Origin: Ichthyophis bannanicus
Lineage: Eukaryota; Chordata; Amphibia; Gymnophiona; Ichthyophiidae
Assembly (NCBI GenBank): GCA_033557465.1
Contig: CM066031.1
Location: 1,441,440,163 to 1,441,504,162, forward strand
Reading direction: 5' to 3'
DNA: 64,000 nt
Position 1 is the stretch's first letter. Every line of letters starts with the position of its first letter. Below, one piece after another: positions 32,691 to 44,317 of this stretch. The notes beneath the pieces were generated by a model. It worked only from the letters and a program-made list of their open reading frames with translations. It was not told the DNA's origin and ran no database searches. Both the position numbers and the translations under genes were made by a program.

Positions 32691-34384
32691 AGTGACAATT
32701 AAACAGAAGCAGGAAAAGAATAAAGTTTGGGAGTGGGCAGGTGATTTTTGCCATGAGAGTAAGCTTCCAAAGTTTTCATTTCGATTTTGAAAGGAAAGTA
32801 AAGCATCATTAAATTTAAACAAAGTGTTCTGTGAGGAAACTAAGGATATGAAACGTAATTGGTACGGTGCAGGTAAGCATCTTTGCTTTTGAGCACACTG
32901 ATAAAATCGCCTCAAGCTCAGTGCAGGCAAATGATGTGGAAGATTGCCCTTTCGTTTATGTGAAGGCCGAAGGCAGATTAAAAGTTGCTGACAGGAAAAA
33001 AGCTTGCAGGAATGAAGAACGGAGTGATCTGGACTATGTGCAGTGATGTATCATAAAAGGGGCCACTCTAAATCCAAAGTTCTGCAGAAAGAATTTCATG
33101 CGACCTATGCCCGTGGAAATCAAGGAAACCATCTATGGAAAAGGACAGGCCAGAGGTGCTTTGTCTCTGCCTTCAGATGAAACAATAATTCATAATGTAC
33201 AATGTATGGTCCTGATAGCGGGAAAAGCCTTCAGAAAATAAAAGGGCATGAGTTCCTGGTTGGGAAAAGAGGAGGAAGTAAATATTTAGTGGCATGACTG
33301 TCATTTAACTTTCAACATCCAACTTAAGTGTTAAAAGTTATTATTTATTTTCAGCATCACTTTTCATCTAAATGCTGGCTTTGAAAATCCATATATAATA
33401 TGAAATATTTAAACCAAATGTTTAAGGTTAGACTTGCTGTTCACCCATCAGCAATTTGATAGATAAGTTATATGTTTAGAAGGTTATTTTAGAAGCCCTA
33501 TTTGTGATTTGAATGTGTATAAGCAGCCATATATATGTGTGTAAATCGCATCCACATGTAAATGAACATATTAGAAAGAGTCTGATTTACAAAAGAATGA
33601 CTGTAATGTACTACATCAAAAATTCATGAGGGTGAGACAAAAATCTAGATGTGTATTCCCCATTTCATACAGGGAATGCCCAGGTAAGTCCAAAATTGTC
33701 CACATCAGGACTTAGATCTGCTCCATGACATGAATAGGTACTTGAAAATTGCTCCTTTTGGCCATCCCTTTAAAAGACAGATTAAGGGGGATATCCCCCT
33801 TAATCCCCTCAATGTTTATTCCTCTCTCATGAGGTAAAGATAGAGGCCTTTGAAATTAATCAGCGCAATCTACAAGTCTAGGATTGCAAAGCAGCCAGAT
33901 AGTGGCGATACCTACATGTGTTTATTGAGAAACGGCTGCACTTACTCATACACATCTAAGTGGTTGGGTTCCCCCCCGTAGAGTTTTTCCACATGTACAT
34001 TTAGAGCCATGGGCACAGTTTGACTGCTTCATTTGGGGGGGGGGGCAAAGAGTAAGGTGACATATTTGTATATTCATTATAGTTATCTTAAAACACTAGA
34101 TGGATAGGAAGTCAGTATATTAAACAGGCGAGGGATGAGCTGGAACCCCCAAGAAACTCAAAGAGAGAGCAGGGGCTCTCATTAAGTGGCTTTGCCAAAA
34201 AAAAAGGAATCAATAAAGGCAGAAACAAAGTTTGTGGGTGTTTCACCCTACATGCCTAATTCTGCATCAGTAACAAAAATATTGAAGAAGCATTGGCACG
34301 TTTTTGCCCTGCTCTCGTGTTTTCAGACATCTTTAATGTTGGCTTATCAGCAGGGGAAATATTGATAACATAATAGTTCATACT
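32691..34384. other. Intron sequence, no gene recognised
   Basis: Contains a 24-bp perfect palindrome (33781-33804) and a G tract near 34037-34048 but no recognised gene or mobile element. About 90 bases near 34060-34145 faintly resemble half of a hAT palindrome. Confidence 0.4.
33781..33804. repeat. 24-bp perfect palindrome
   Basis: ATTAAGGGGGAT followed directly by its reverse complement ATCCCCCTTAAT, with no spacer. Confidence 0.9.
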
Positions 34385-34426
34385 GCCTTGGTGCTAACTT
34401 ATGGCGCAATGGATAATCAGGAGCGA

Positions 34427-34863
34427 GGGCATTACGCACATTTGCAATGTGATTTTTGTTGCACTACGCTAATAGGTCAAGAATGGAAGGATTCAGCCAC
34501 AGAGTGTATACTTCACGCTACAAAACGTCATATTTGACCACCTTTGTTGTGTATTTAATCCTGTGTCCTTGCCAATTGAAATACATAGGATGGACTTCTA
34601 GAACAATGAAGAAAAGACTTCAGGAACATCAGTTGAGAATCACTTCTAAGGTTTTGTCAGCGCCTATGGTGACACATTGCACTCAGTTTGGACATTCCTT
34701 TGAGGATCTCAAGTGGCGGGTGCTGGACCATGTCCCTGTGAATTCAAGAGGAGGGGATCGTGTTTCTAAATGACATCATTTGGAACAGCGGTGGATATTC
34801 CAATTACACACCATGACACAGCATGGATTAAATTCTGAGATTGATTGGTGGAGTCTGCTCTAA
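34427..34863 (+). pseudogene. Penelope-like element GIY-YIG endonuclease fragment
   Basis: The frame at 34456-34773 contains VVYLILCPCQLKYIGWTSR, the GIY-YIG motif with the CPC spacing typical of Penelope-like elements, then RLQEHQLRI with the conserved Arg and Glu/His region, and RGGDR. An in-frame TGA at 34771-34773 interrupts it. The same frame continues LEQRWIFQLHTMTQHGLNSE, which matches the end of this endonuclease, to TAA at 34861-34863. Upstream in another frame, GHYAHLQCDFCCTTLIG gives the preceding Cys-rich motif, so there is also a frameshift. No reverse transcriptase lies next to it. Confidence 0.8.
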
Positions 34864-36274
34864 TGGAGACTATTAATGTAATTGTGGAAGCAATTAGCAT
34901 CTGGAACTAAAGGGTAGGATCTCCCGACGCTTATGGAATCAATTGGACACATATGACAGGTATTCTAATCTAGGAGAGCTATATAAAAAAAGGCCAGGAG
35001 TTAGATTTGTTAGTTTGCTTGAGGAAGAGCTGGAAGATTTGGAGGCTTGAAATATGACGTTGTGTTGCGATCCTAAGAGTGATTCAAGGTGGGATTCAGC
35101 AGTGTGAGACTGTGATCCCAGGATGAATCTAGCTGTAAGAGATTAACTGGATATTTTTGCTGATCAAGTGTCGGTCACACAGCGGTTAAACACAGTGCGA
35201 ACACAGGATTTTCAAGCAAGACTTAGAGCCCGCTACCGGGAAGTGAAAGACGACAGTATGTTCTTTGAGAGACGTGGTGAGCTCTGTGCCCTGTGTGATT
35301 TAAGAGCTGAAAGCGACTACATAGTGTGACCAGTAGAGACTTTGGAAAATTTCCTGAGTTCTGTGGCTGGACACAGTGCGAATGAACATTGCAGAGATAA
35401 GTATATCGGGAGCCTGCTTGGTTGCGTTGTTCCTCCGAATGCTTTTTTAGGCCAGATTGTCTGTTTATAAGAGAAAAACAGAAGGCGAGCCACAAGAAAG
35501 AGATTCCTTTCATGGCAAGCAAATGCAATGTGTGCCTTCGAGTCCCAAGCAGCCCAACAAAAATTTAAAAGTATTGTGGTGAAGTAGTAGTTGCTGTAGG
35601 TCAAAGTAGTGGATTTTAGATTGGGTCTTACTTAATTATTGAATGATAGAGTAATAGACCTTAGTAGTCTTTTGAGGGATAAAAAAATGCAACAAAAATT
35701 GTAGCTGTTTAATTACTTAGATGGGCACCCTAAGATTAAAAAAACACTAACACCTGTAAATATATATTCTGCAAAACACAATGGAGATGTAATGTGCTCA
35801 CATGCCAAGGGACAAAAAGAAAAAGGAACTTTCTAACACCAAAATAAATTATAACTAATTTTATTTTGGCATTAGAAATTGCACTATGGTTCTCTTTTTT
35901 TAACATCTATTTTGCATCCAATGAAACCCCTCCTCAAATAGCAGGTACAGTGCAGAACTAGGACATTTCACCATAGCATCCAGCATACAAGAAAAAAAAA
36001 TTGATTCTGGTGTAATCTCATTAATAACCTCTCTAGTGCCAGGCAGATTTTGAACTAATATACAACCATACAAAAGTTACTGAAGACCTATAATGCAAAT
36101 CTAACATACCATAATGACACCAGCTTCTAAAATTAACACAATAAGGAGCCCACCCAGAAAAGAGCAGCACCATAAATATTGCAATGGCCTTAGAACATCC
36201 TTACACCTACTCGGAAAACTGATCAAGCCAGATTACTACTGATCCTACGTAGAAACACCATGCTAACAAAACAC
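34864..36274. other. Intron sequence; possible Penelope 3' remainder
   Basis: The first few hundred bases contain recurring CACAGTGCGAA and ACACAGCGG motifs and may be Penelope 3' sequence. Beyond 35560 nothing is recognised. Confidence 0.35.
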
Positions 36275-36277
36275 TTA

Positions 36278-36696
36278 GGGCGGCATTTTCAAAGGCCATT
36301 TACACAGATAACTGCCCTAGTTACCCATGTAAATGCCTTATCCAGTAGTGCCTTTGAAAAATCCTGGGTAAGTCCCTAACGTGTTCAGACGCCCATGCGG
36401 CTAGCATTGGGGCATGTTGGGGCATTTCGGGGTGGAGCGGGGGCAGAGGAAAGGGCTAAGCAGGTAGCAGTGATTTTCGATGCTACCCACTTAGCCCTCA
36501 GTGCCTTAAAGATAGGCGAGGTTTTTCCTTGTCTATCTTTCAGGCATAGGGGCTAAGCGGGTAGCATCGGAAAATTGCTGCTACCCGCTTAGCCTCGGCG
36601 GCTGCTGACGCATCCAGCGAAACCCGGATTTTTACTTCCGGCACCATGGCTGTGTGCCGATGTGGCGTATAGCCAGCCTAGATGAAAATCGAGCCC
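36278..36696. mobile_element. TTA-flanked MITE with two internal hairpins
   Basis: The termini GGGCGGCATTTTCAAAGGC and, read inward, GGGCTCGATTTTCATC are flanked by TTA at 36275-36277 and 36697-36699, as in PIF/Harbinger-type MITEs. Inside are two strong inverted repeats. One pairs GGGCTAAGCAGGTAGCA with TGCTACCCACTTAGCCC (about 36452-36501). The other pairs GGGCTAAGCGGGTAGCA with GCTACCCGCTTAGCC (about 36549-36595). Confidence 0.7.
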
Positions 36697-37256
36697 TTAG
36701 TCTCAGTCACACAGGCAAAGCAAAGTTAGACTCTCACCAAGTACAGAATAAATTATAACAGAGTCAAAGTTGAAATATGTAGACAAAATTAAATCGAAAC
36801 CCCAACAAGCCAGGCTGTATATGCAGTGTAACATAAGAAATAGAAGAGGCAGGTGACATTTTACCTCACATTTGCTGAGCAGTTGCAGGAGATGCACAGG
36901 CCTCTCTGATCCCACATGCAGGTGGCACAGCCTCTCCCCACAGTCTTCCATCAGTCTTGGTGCCTCTTGCTCAGAGGTGGCCATGCCTATATTTGGGATC
37001 AAAGAGAACTATGCCTCATGTTACTGCTCAGCAAATGAAAAGCAGCAACTAGCAGAGAGGTGCACATTATGACGAGACTTTATTTGTGCAGCCTATAGCT
37101 GCCGCCAAAATTCCAAATGCGCTGAGCCTCTATTACAGACCTTAACAAATTTTGTGCGAATTTAGGAGCCAGGCCAAAATTTTAGGAACCAGTGCTTGTG
37201 ACCTCCCCCTCCCCTCCCCGCATTGTCTCTCACACTGGTCTCATGTTAGCATAAAC

Positions 37257-37387
37257 ATAAGAACATACGATATGCCATACTGGGTCAGACCAAGGGTCCA
37301 TCAAGCCCAGTATCCTGTTTTCAACAGTGGCCAAGCCAGGTCACAAGTACCTGTCAGGTTCCCAAAAAGGTACACAGATTCCACAAT
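37257..37387 (-). mobile_element. CR1-like LINE 3' UTR fragment
   Basis: On the + strand: ATAAGAACATACGATATGCC and GGGTCAGACCAAGGGTCC, the reverse complement of the CR1-type end seen at 29210 and 39275. It abuts a second CR1 subfamily at 37388. Confidence 0.75.
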
Positions 37388-38345
37388 GCTTATAGAAACA
37401 TAGGAACATGACAGCAGAAAAAGACCACATGGTCTATCTAGTCTGCCCTTCCATATTGACCACTACAACAGTCCCCTTTTTTCCTTTAGGGATTTTCTGT
37501 GTTTGTCCCATGATTTTTTTGAATTCAGATACTGTCCTCATCTCTACCACCTCCATTGGGAGACTATTCCATGCTTCTACCACTCTTTCCGTAAAGAAAT
37601 ATTTCCACATATTACTCCTGAGTCTATCCCCTTTCATCCTCAACTTATATCCCCTAGTTGCAGAGCTTGCTTTCATTCGAAAGAGGTTTTCCTCCTGTGC
37701 ATTTATGCCTCTGAGGTATTTAAACATCTCAATCATATCACCTCTGTCCAGCCTTTTTTCTATAAATATTAAGTATACATATTAAGATCCTTGTCCTCAT
37801 ATGCTTTATAACGAAGACCACTAACCATTTTAGTAGCCACCCTCTGCACCGACTCCAACCTGTTTATATCCTTTTGAAGGTGCGGTCTCCAGAATGGCAC
37901 ACAATACTCCAAAAGTGGTCGCATCAAAGACTTATACAGAGGCACTATTATCTCCTTTCTTCTGCTGGTCTTCTGCTTCCTATACACCCAAGCATTCTTC
38001 TTTCATCGTTGCTTTTTCTACCTGTTTAACAACTTTAAGATCATTGGACACAATCACACCCAGGTCCCGCTCTTCTTTTGCGGACAGAAGTACTTCACCT
38101 CCTATACTGTATCGCTCCCTTGGATTGCTGCAACTCAAATGCATGACCTTGCAGTTTTTAACATTAAATCTCAGCTGCCAAATTCTAGACCATTCTTCAA
38201 GCTTAGCTTGGGTATCTACTCTATTGCAGAGTTTGGTATCATCCACAAAGAGGCAAACCTTACCTGACAGCTTTTCTGCAATATTACTGACAAAGATGTT
38301 AAAAAGAATCGGACCAAGGACAGATCCCTGCGGCACACCATTGGG
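37388..38345 (-). mobile_element. CR1-like LINE, 3' half
   Basis: In sense order: MPQGSVLGPILFNIFVSNI, VDDTKL (the catalytic FADD motif changed to FVDD), LEEWSRIWQLRFNVKNCKVM, ERDLGVIVSNDLKVVKQVEK. After a frameshift come IIVPLYKSLMRPLLEYCVPF and WNSLPMEVVEMRTVSEFKK. These are CR1-clade motifs. The 3' end at 37388 is a GAAACATAGGAACATGACAG-type terminus. Several frameshifts show it is inactive. Confidence 0.8.
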
Positions 38346-39274
38346 AGATGTAGTTATAGTAACGTGGAGTCCGATTCAGGTAGGGGGATGTCTGGGTCAT
38401 CCGGACGCCTCCGAGGAAGATGGGCCTATTTGGACCCTCTTGCTATGTAGTGCTCCTGTGTGTCTGTCCCATGCCTTTTGGAACATTTTGTTCCTGTGGT
38501 AACCAGAATCGGGCCCAAGGACAGCCTGTCATGCCCCTGCCGCCTAAGGGGACATTCTCCCCACAGGTGTCCCCGACTCCTGAGGCTTCAGGCCCCACTT
38601 TTCCCCACTGCCTGACCAACAGCTGGCCTGCCGTGGCCTGGATCAGGTGGCAGGAACCCCTTGTACCTGGTCCTAGCCCTGGGGGGTGGGGGGATCCCCT
38701 GGCTTGATCACTGCTTTTGTGCTGCTTATTCTTCCTTTAAGGTTGAATAAGCAGCAAGTTCCCATGCCCGCCAGGACATACAGGGCCGTGACTTGAATTG
38801 GCCCTGTACATCCTGCTGAGCTGGTGCGTCCCCACTCCACCCCGATCCCACCTCCTGCTGGCTTTCCTCGTCCTGATATTCAGGACATACAGGGAGAGCT
38901 GGAGGGGGAAATCAGGCCCAGATGGCTTGTGGGGCTGCAACCTATGTCCCAGAATCAGGCCCATAGTAACATAGGAGGCGATACCGATTCACGTTGAGGA
39001 GGTCTGGACGTCCGGTTCAGATATCTAGCCCCGCTAAATGTCTGTGTGCTGATTCCACCAACTGAGCTTCCCACATGTACAGACAAGATGTGTGGGGAGC
39101 TCTGTTCCTGGGTGGGAGAGGAAGGGCCTGAGGAGGTGCGAGGGCAGGCCAGAGGCAGGACTGGTGCTGTGAACATACAGGGCCGGTTCCGGTGTCGGCC
39201 CTGTATGTCCGGGATCGGCACTGTAGATGGGGAACTTATTCCACCTTCGAGGTGGAAGAAGTCCCCCCCAGACA
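38346..39274. repeat. Hairpin-containing interspersed repeats (copies 2 and 3)
   Basis: Two inverted motifs occur: GGACATACAGGGCCG facing GGCCCTGTACATCC near 38763-38811, and ACATACAGGGCCGG facing CGGCCCTGTATGTCCGG near 39174-39214. Flanks such as GAATCAGGCCCATAGTAAC and CTTATTC(C)ACC resemble those at 8080-8400. The segment at 38439-38490 (TTGCTATGTAGTGCTCCTG...) also recurs at 40600-40660. Confidence 0.5.
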
Positions 39275-40040
39275 TAAGAACATAAGATATGCCATACTGG
39301 TTCAGACCAAGGTCCATCAAGCCCAGTATCCTGTTTCCAACAGTGGCCAATCTAGGTCATACGTACCTAGCAGTTTCCCCAAAAGACACAGGTTCCACAA
39401 CGCTTGTATTGGGTCAAGCATTGATATCCTGGGTCCCTTTTTAATAATGGTTTATGGACCTTTCCTCCAGGAACTTGTCTAAACCTTTTTTAAACCCAGC
39501 TACACTAACAACCTTTATTACATCCTCCGGTAACAAATTCCAGAGTTTGATTAGACGTTGAGTGAAAAAATATTTTCTCTTGTCTTAAATAGTTTACCCT
39601 GTAGCTTCATTACATGTCCTCTTGTCTTTCTTTATTCTAATAACGTAAACAATTGATCTACGTTTACCCGTTCCACTCCATTCATTAATTTATAGACCTC
39701 TATCATATCTCCCTTCAGCTGTCTCTTTTCCAGGTTGAAGAGCCCTAACCTTTTTAGCCTTTCTTCATAGGGGTATCCTTCCATCCCCTTTACCATTTTG
39801 GTGGCTCTTCTCTAATAATGCTATATCCTTTTTAAGATATGGCGACCAGAATTGCACACAATATTCAAGGTGCAGTCGCACCATGGAACGATACAGAGGC
39901 ATTATAATATCCTTTGTTTTATTTTCCATTCCTTTCCTTATGATACCTAGCATTCTATTTGCTCTTGGCCATCGCTGCACACTGGGCGGAGGGTTTCAAC
40001 ATGTTATCCACGATGACGCCTAAATCTTTTTCCTGGGTGG
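39275..40040 (-). mobile_element. CR1-like LINE 3' fragment
   Basis: The 3' terminus is at 39275 (ACATAAGAACATAAGATATG on the + strand). The minus-strand carboxy-terminal ORF2 pieces include CAAMAKRANRMLGII-like coding near 39970 and DIIMPLYRSMVRLHLEYCVQ. It was broken by small indels. Confidence 0.75.
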
Positions 40041-40409
40041 TAACGGAGGTGAGCAGGGGCAGTGGGTTCCCCGCAGCCTGACCCCAGCCACGACAGGCCC
40101 GATCGTGGGTCGGGCAGTGGGGAAATTAAATTTGCAGGGGATCTGCCGGGGATCAGGGCTTCTGCATGGAGCTGCGGTGCCATTGCAACGAGACACCTTG
40201 AAACCGCAGCTCCATGCAGGAGCCTGGCTGGGCTAGCCAGGGAAGTGCCTGGATGTCTGGGGTGTCTGAATTGGGGCACGTCCTGGATGTCCAGGCCCTA
40301 TGCCGCGATTCTGCTCCCACGGGGCCATTTAGCCCCCAATGGGAGCAGAATCAGATGCACCTCTGGGCCGTACAGAAGGCCCGGACGTGCATTTATGGAC
40401 TTGGTCTCA
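40041..40409. repeat. GC-rich repeat with inverted motifs
   Basis: Inverted pairs include GATTCTGCTCCCA (40309-40321) and TGGGAGCAGAATC (40339-40351), and a CTGCATGGAGCTGCGGT/CCGCAGCTCCATGCAG pair near 40161-40219. It may belong to the same hairpin family as 38346-39274. Confidence 0.45.
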
Positions 40410-40660
40410 TAGTGAATGATGGCAGATAAAAACAAACATGGTCCATTTAGTCTGCCCACTAAGGTAGCTGGAAATGTAGAGTTGCACTTGCCGTTCCGGG
40501 CAGGTTTCTCCCCTCCATTCATTTAAGATTGTACCTGCTAGTCCAAGTAGGCTGCGCCTCTCTATTTATGAAGTTATTTACATTTGCTGTGATTCCATTC
40601 TCTTGCTATATAGTGCTCCTATGTGTCTGTCCCATGCCTTTTGGAATTACGTCTATGGGT
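40410..40660 (-). mobile_element. CR1-like 3' UTR fragment, third subfamily
   Basis: GATGGCAGATAAAAACAAAC and GGTCCATTTAGTCTGCCC recall the CR1 end at 37400-37445 (ACATGGTCTATCTAGTCTGC) but are distinct. The far end is the TTGCTATATAGTGCTCC motif. Confidence 0.55.
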
Positions 40661-40779
40661 TTTATTGTAAAATGCTTTTTATTAACATGCACTATCATGT
40701 TACAGTAGCTAATGCTATTGATGTTAATGTGCATTATTAGTAATTCGGTCATTTTGCATAAAATGGGACCTATGGTATT

Positions 40780-41545
40780 TTTGTTTTTTTAGAAATTTTC
40801 AAACTAGCAATATAGATTTGAAACAGTAAGATGATACAATCAATATTATACTATATAACCCCCGAGAAAAAAAAGACAGAGCACCATAGATTAGTTATTT
40901 TCAAATGCTTGACATGTACACTTCTAGAGATTTCCAGATCCTTTCTACCTTATCTATACAATTAAAAGAAATAGATGAAGCCCCTTCCATTTTACAGGTT
41001 AAACAAAGGGTATACCACCAAAAGGTTATATTAAATACAGCAGAGTCTTTCCATTTATGCATAATCCATTGAATTGCAATGGAAATGACTAGAAATATAC
41101 AATCATATTTCAAGAGCTTACCTCTTAAGCACAGAGATCTAAAAAAGACAATTTGAATTGATATGGAGTTGTCAAGATGTAATATATATCACTGATATAA
41201 CCCCATACCCCGATCCAAAATGGCTTAACTAAGGGGCGGTCAAATATCATATGGTTAAGTATCCCAGTGTCCGAAGCGCACTGCCAGAAAGTGTTAGATT
41301 GCAGAAGACCTGCTGTGCACATACAGAACGGCGTCCACACAGCACGATGCGCAAGAAAAAACAGTTAGTGCCAGACTATTGGACATTGTAGGTTTAACTG
41401 TTCAGCTTCAGAAAGTACTTCAACTAATGAATCTTGTGATATGCCCATATCAGACTCCCAAATTCGTTGAAGTCCTAACAAGGATGGGCCACTGGAAAAT
41501 GCTTATAAGATACTATATCAGTGCTACCTAATACCAAGGCATATG
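40780..41545 (-). mobile_element. L1-like ORF2 carboxy-terminal fragment
   Basis: The minus-strand frames give TFWQCASDTGILNHMIFDRP and LVKPFWIGVWGYISDIYY, the Cys/His-containing carboxy-terminus of L1/Tx1-type ORF2 (C..C....H......FW). Upstream, SDMGISQDSLVEVLSEAEQL adds support. A T-rich stretch near 40778-40791 could be the old poly(A) tail. Confidence 0.6.
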
Positions 41546-41860
41546 CAGAAGGCAGGTACTATTTGGTCCTCACTATGATGGAGGCAGTGTGGGACCATGG
41601 GGGACCACTTCCATATGTCATGTTCCTGTTCTGTGGTGCAGCGGTATTGGGAAAGGATAATCGGACGGCTTGAGGAGCTGCTGGAGAGGGCCCTCATGCG
41701 GGACCCGACTGTATATCTTTTACATAATGGGAGCCAAGCTGTCTGCACAGTCAACAAGGGCTGTGGCGACCCCTAGTGGTCGTGGCCAGATGAGAGATTG
41801 CTTGGCATTAGAACAGGGCCATGCCAAGAAGGATGGTAGGGTATGTTAGGAGGCTGGGCA
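41546..41860 (+). mobile_element. L1-like ORF2 carboxy-terminal fragment, opposite strand
   Basis: The + strand gives DHFHMSCSCSVVQRYWERII and a further LEELLERALMRDPTVYLLH, again the H...C......YW pattern of L1 ORF2 ends. It is head-on with the fragment to its left, so there were two separate insertions or an inversion. Confidence 0.5.
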
Positions 41861-42099
41861 AGCTGTTCAGCATTCATAGGCTAATGGCGCTATGGCGTGG
41901 GAGAGTGATACAAATGGAAATTCAATGGGGGTGGTGTGGGTTTGGCTGCAAGAGGAAAGTGGTGAGAGGGGATGAGGAAGGGTGACGAGAGGGGTAGAGA
42001 AGGGGACTAGGGATAGGAGTCTAGGGAGGCAGGGGGGGGGGAGAGAGGGTGTGGGGAGGCAGGGTGAGGGGGGATTGTTTCTTGTAAAACTATTGAAAT

Positions 42100-42731
42100 G
42101 ACTAAACAGCTTCACTGGCTCCCTATACACGGAAGAATTACCTTTAAAACTTTACTCCTCTCATTCAAGGCCATCAATCGCCTCTCTTCCACGGCACTTA
42201 CGGAACTCATTCACACAGTGCCCCCCAACAGATCAAGAAGGGCAACAGCCCTAAACCTGCTAATAACCCCGAAGGCCTTGACCAAATGCAACAGTACAAC
42301 TGCAAATAGGGCCTTCAGTCTCTACGTCCCCAAATGCTGGAATGCACTACCTCCAGACATTCGAACCGTTGTAGACCTATCTCAATTCAGGAAGGCAATC
42401 AAATTTCACCTCTTCCTCCAATACTACCCAGCCAGCAATGGAATCTAAGTAACCCCACCTAAGAAAATATCCATTCTTAGTGTTGATATATTCCTAACCT
42501 CCCCCCTGCAGATCATGCACATACCTTCCTCAAATGATTATTGCATTTGACATAGCTCTTTGTAATTATTATTTCATGTAAATAGTTCAACCCTGTTAGC
42601 CAAGTTGATAATCCTGTTCCATGTAAAACCAAACAGACTGTTGTCTTGGTCGTTCTGTTATACTGTAAACCGCGCTGATATCGAATAGTGCGGTATATAA
42701 GCAACTGTAATAAATAAATAAATAAATAAAA
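42100..42731 (+). mobile_element. L2-like LINE 3' fragment
   Basis: The frame to 42448 has LHWLPIHGRITFKTLLLSFK, TVPPNRSRRAT and CWNALPPDIRTVVDLSQFRK, very close to the family at 13447-16195. The 3' end is GCGGTATATAAGCAACTGT followed by AATA repeats. It lies 230 bp before a MEP1B exon. Confidence 0.85.
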
Positions 42732-42962
42732 TGCAGAAGAGTTGATGTTCATATCTGTTTATTGGCTGCTTTTCAATAATAACAAATATATGCAGTTAAA
42801 AAAATACTCTCATACTGCCTAATAACATGAGATATTTTGCTTTAAATTAAATGGCATGTGAACTTCCACTTTGGTCTGCATGAGGCAAAATCATAATCTA
42901 TCATTTTGAAACAAGAATATGTCCTGCTGGGATATGACAAAAGGTACGCTGTTTTCTTGCAG

Positions 42963-43080
42963 AAATTAATGCTAAAGGACTTATCCTTAAAGCATTTGAA
43001 CGGTATCGGCTGAAAACCTGCATTGACTACAAGCCATGGGAAGGTGAAGCAAACTATATATCAGTGTTCAAGGGCAGCGG
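42963..43080 (+). CDS. MEP1B: Meprin A subunit beta, first astacin-domain exon
   Basis: A 118-base exon between GCTGTTTTCTTGCAG and GTAAGA. With the G carried from the previous exon it reads [40 protein letters not shown], and ends in phase 2. This is the amino-terminal part of the astacin protease domain. The cysteine in LKTC is the first of the disulfide-forming cysteines of that domain. The zinc-binding HExxH helix should be in a following exon, which is not found in the remaining 21 kb, so the next intron exceeds the window. The four exons join without a stop or frameshift, consistent with a functional gene. Confidence 0.95.
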
Positions 43081-43819
43081 GTAAGAGAAGTTTTGTTTTG
43101 CATTATTTCTAATGGCATTCTGATGCAACCTGATTCTTTTATGGACAATTAATCGTCGAAGAGCATTACACAAAGAGGGGCAATAAAAAGCGAGTTAGTG
43201 GTGCAGGAAAGTCTTTACTCATGCTTCGTATTTCTAATTAAAATAAATGCAAGACCGTTCAGTCAACTGAATCACCTGCATCTCTAATGAAAATATAACG
43301 TAGCTTCCTGCCACACAATTGCACTGTATTATCTCACTGTTCTTAGCGACAAAGGTTAAAAAGTTACTTTAGTTTGGTATTGTGCAGCTCATTGCCAACC
43401 AGCTGATAAGTGGTTGCTTCCACTGGAGTAATTTCATTTTCAATTCATTTTCCAATTCAGGACCAGCTTTTTAGTAGGAGATATCAATGAAATATGTACT
43501 GTACTCCAGTGGCATAGTCAGGGCTAATTTTTTGGTGGGGCCTGGAATTAACATGAATGGGCACAAGGCAGTGCAAATGTTGACACCACCTTCAGTTTTC
43601 CTCTCATTCAACTGTTCTGCTGCGGTTGGCTGGGCGGACCTGACAACAAAGTCAAATGGTCGAGGCCCACCCAGACCAACCTTTGGCCATGTCCCTGGTA
43701 TACTCTAGCCAAATCACACATAATAATTTTTGGATCAATATTGAGAACCAGCAGTGAGGGATTTTCTAGATAAATTTTGTACCTGAGATAGTGGAGGGTT
43801 AAGTGACTTGCCCAGGATC
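43081..43819. other. Intron sequence, little recognised
   Basis: Near 43790-43820 is a GTTAAGTGACTTGCCCAGGATC motif, the reverse complement of the SINE body motif at 4958-4977. Otherwise nothing was seen. Confidence 0.4.
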
Positions 43820-44317
43820 ACAACATAGAAACATGACGGCAGTTAAAGATCATACGGCCTATCTAGTCTGCTCTTCCATATGAATCACTAAGCTCTACAG
43901 TCCTTTCTGCATTAGAGATCCTTTGTATTTGTCCCAAGCTTTCTTGAATTCAGATATAGTTTTTGTCACTATTACCTCTGCTGGAAGACTATTCCATGCA
44001 TCTACTACTATTTCCATAAAGAAATATTTCTGCATCTTACTCTAGTCTATCTCCTTTCATCTTCATTCTATGTATCCCCGTTGCAGAGTTTTCTTTCAGT
44101 TGAAAGAGGCTCTCCTCCTCTGCATTTATGCCATGGAGGTATTTAAATATCTCTATCATAATTCTCCTCTCCCATCTTTCTTCCAAAGTATACAAATTGA
44201 GATCTTTAAGTTTTTCCTCATATTCCTTATGGTGAAGCACACTGACCATTTTGGTAGCCACCTTCTATACCGATTCCATTCTATTTATATCCTTTTGAAG
44301 ATGTGGTCTCCAGAATT

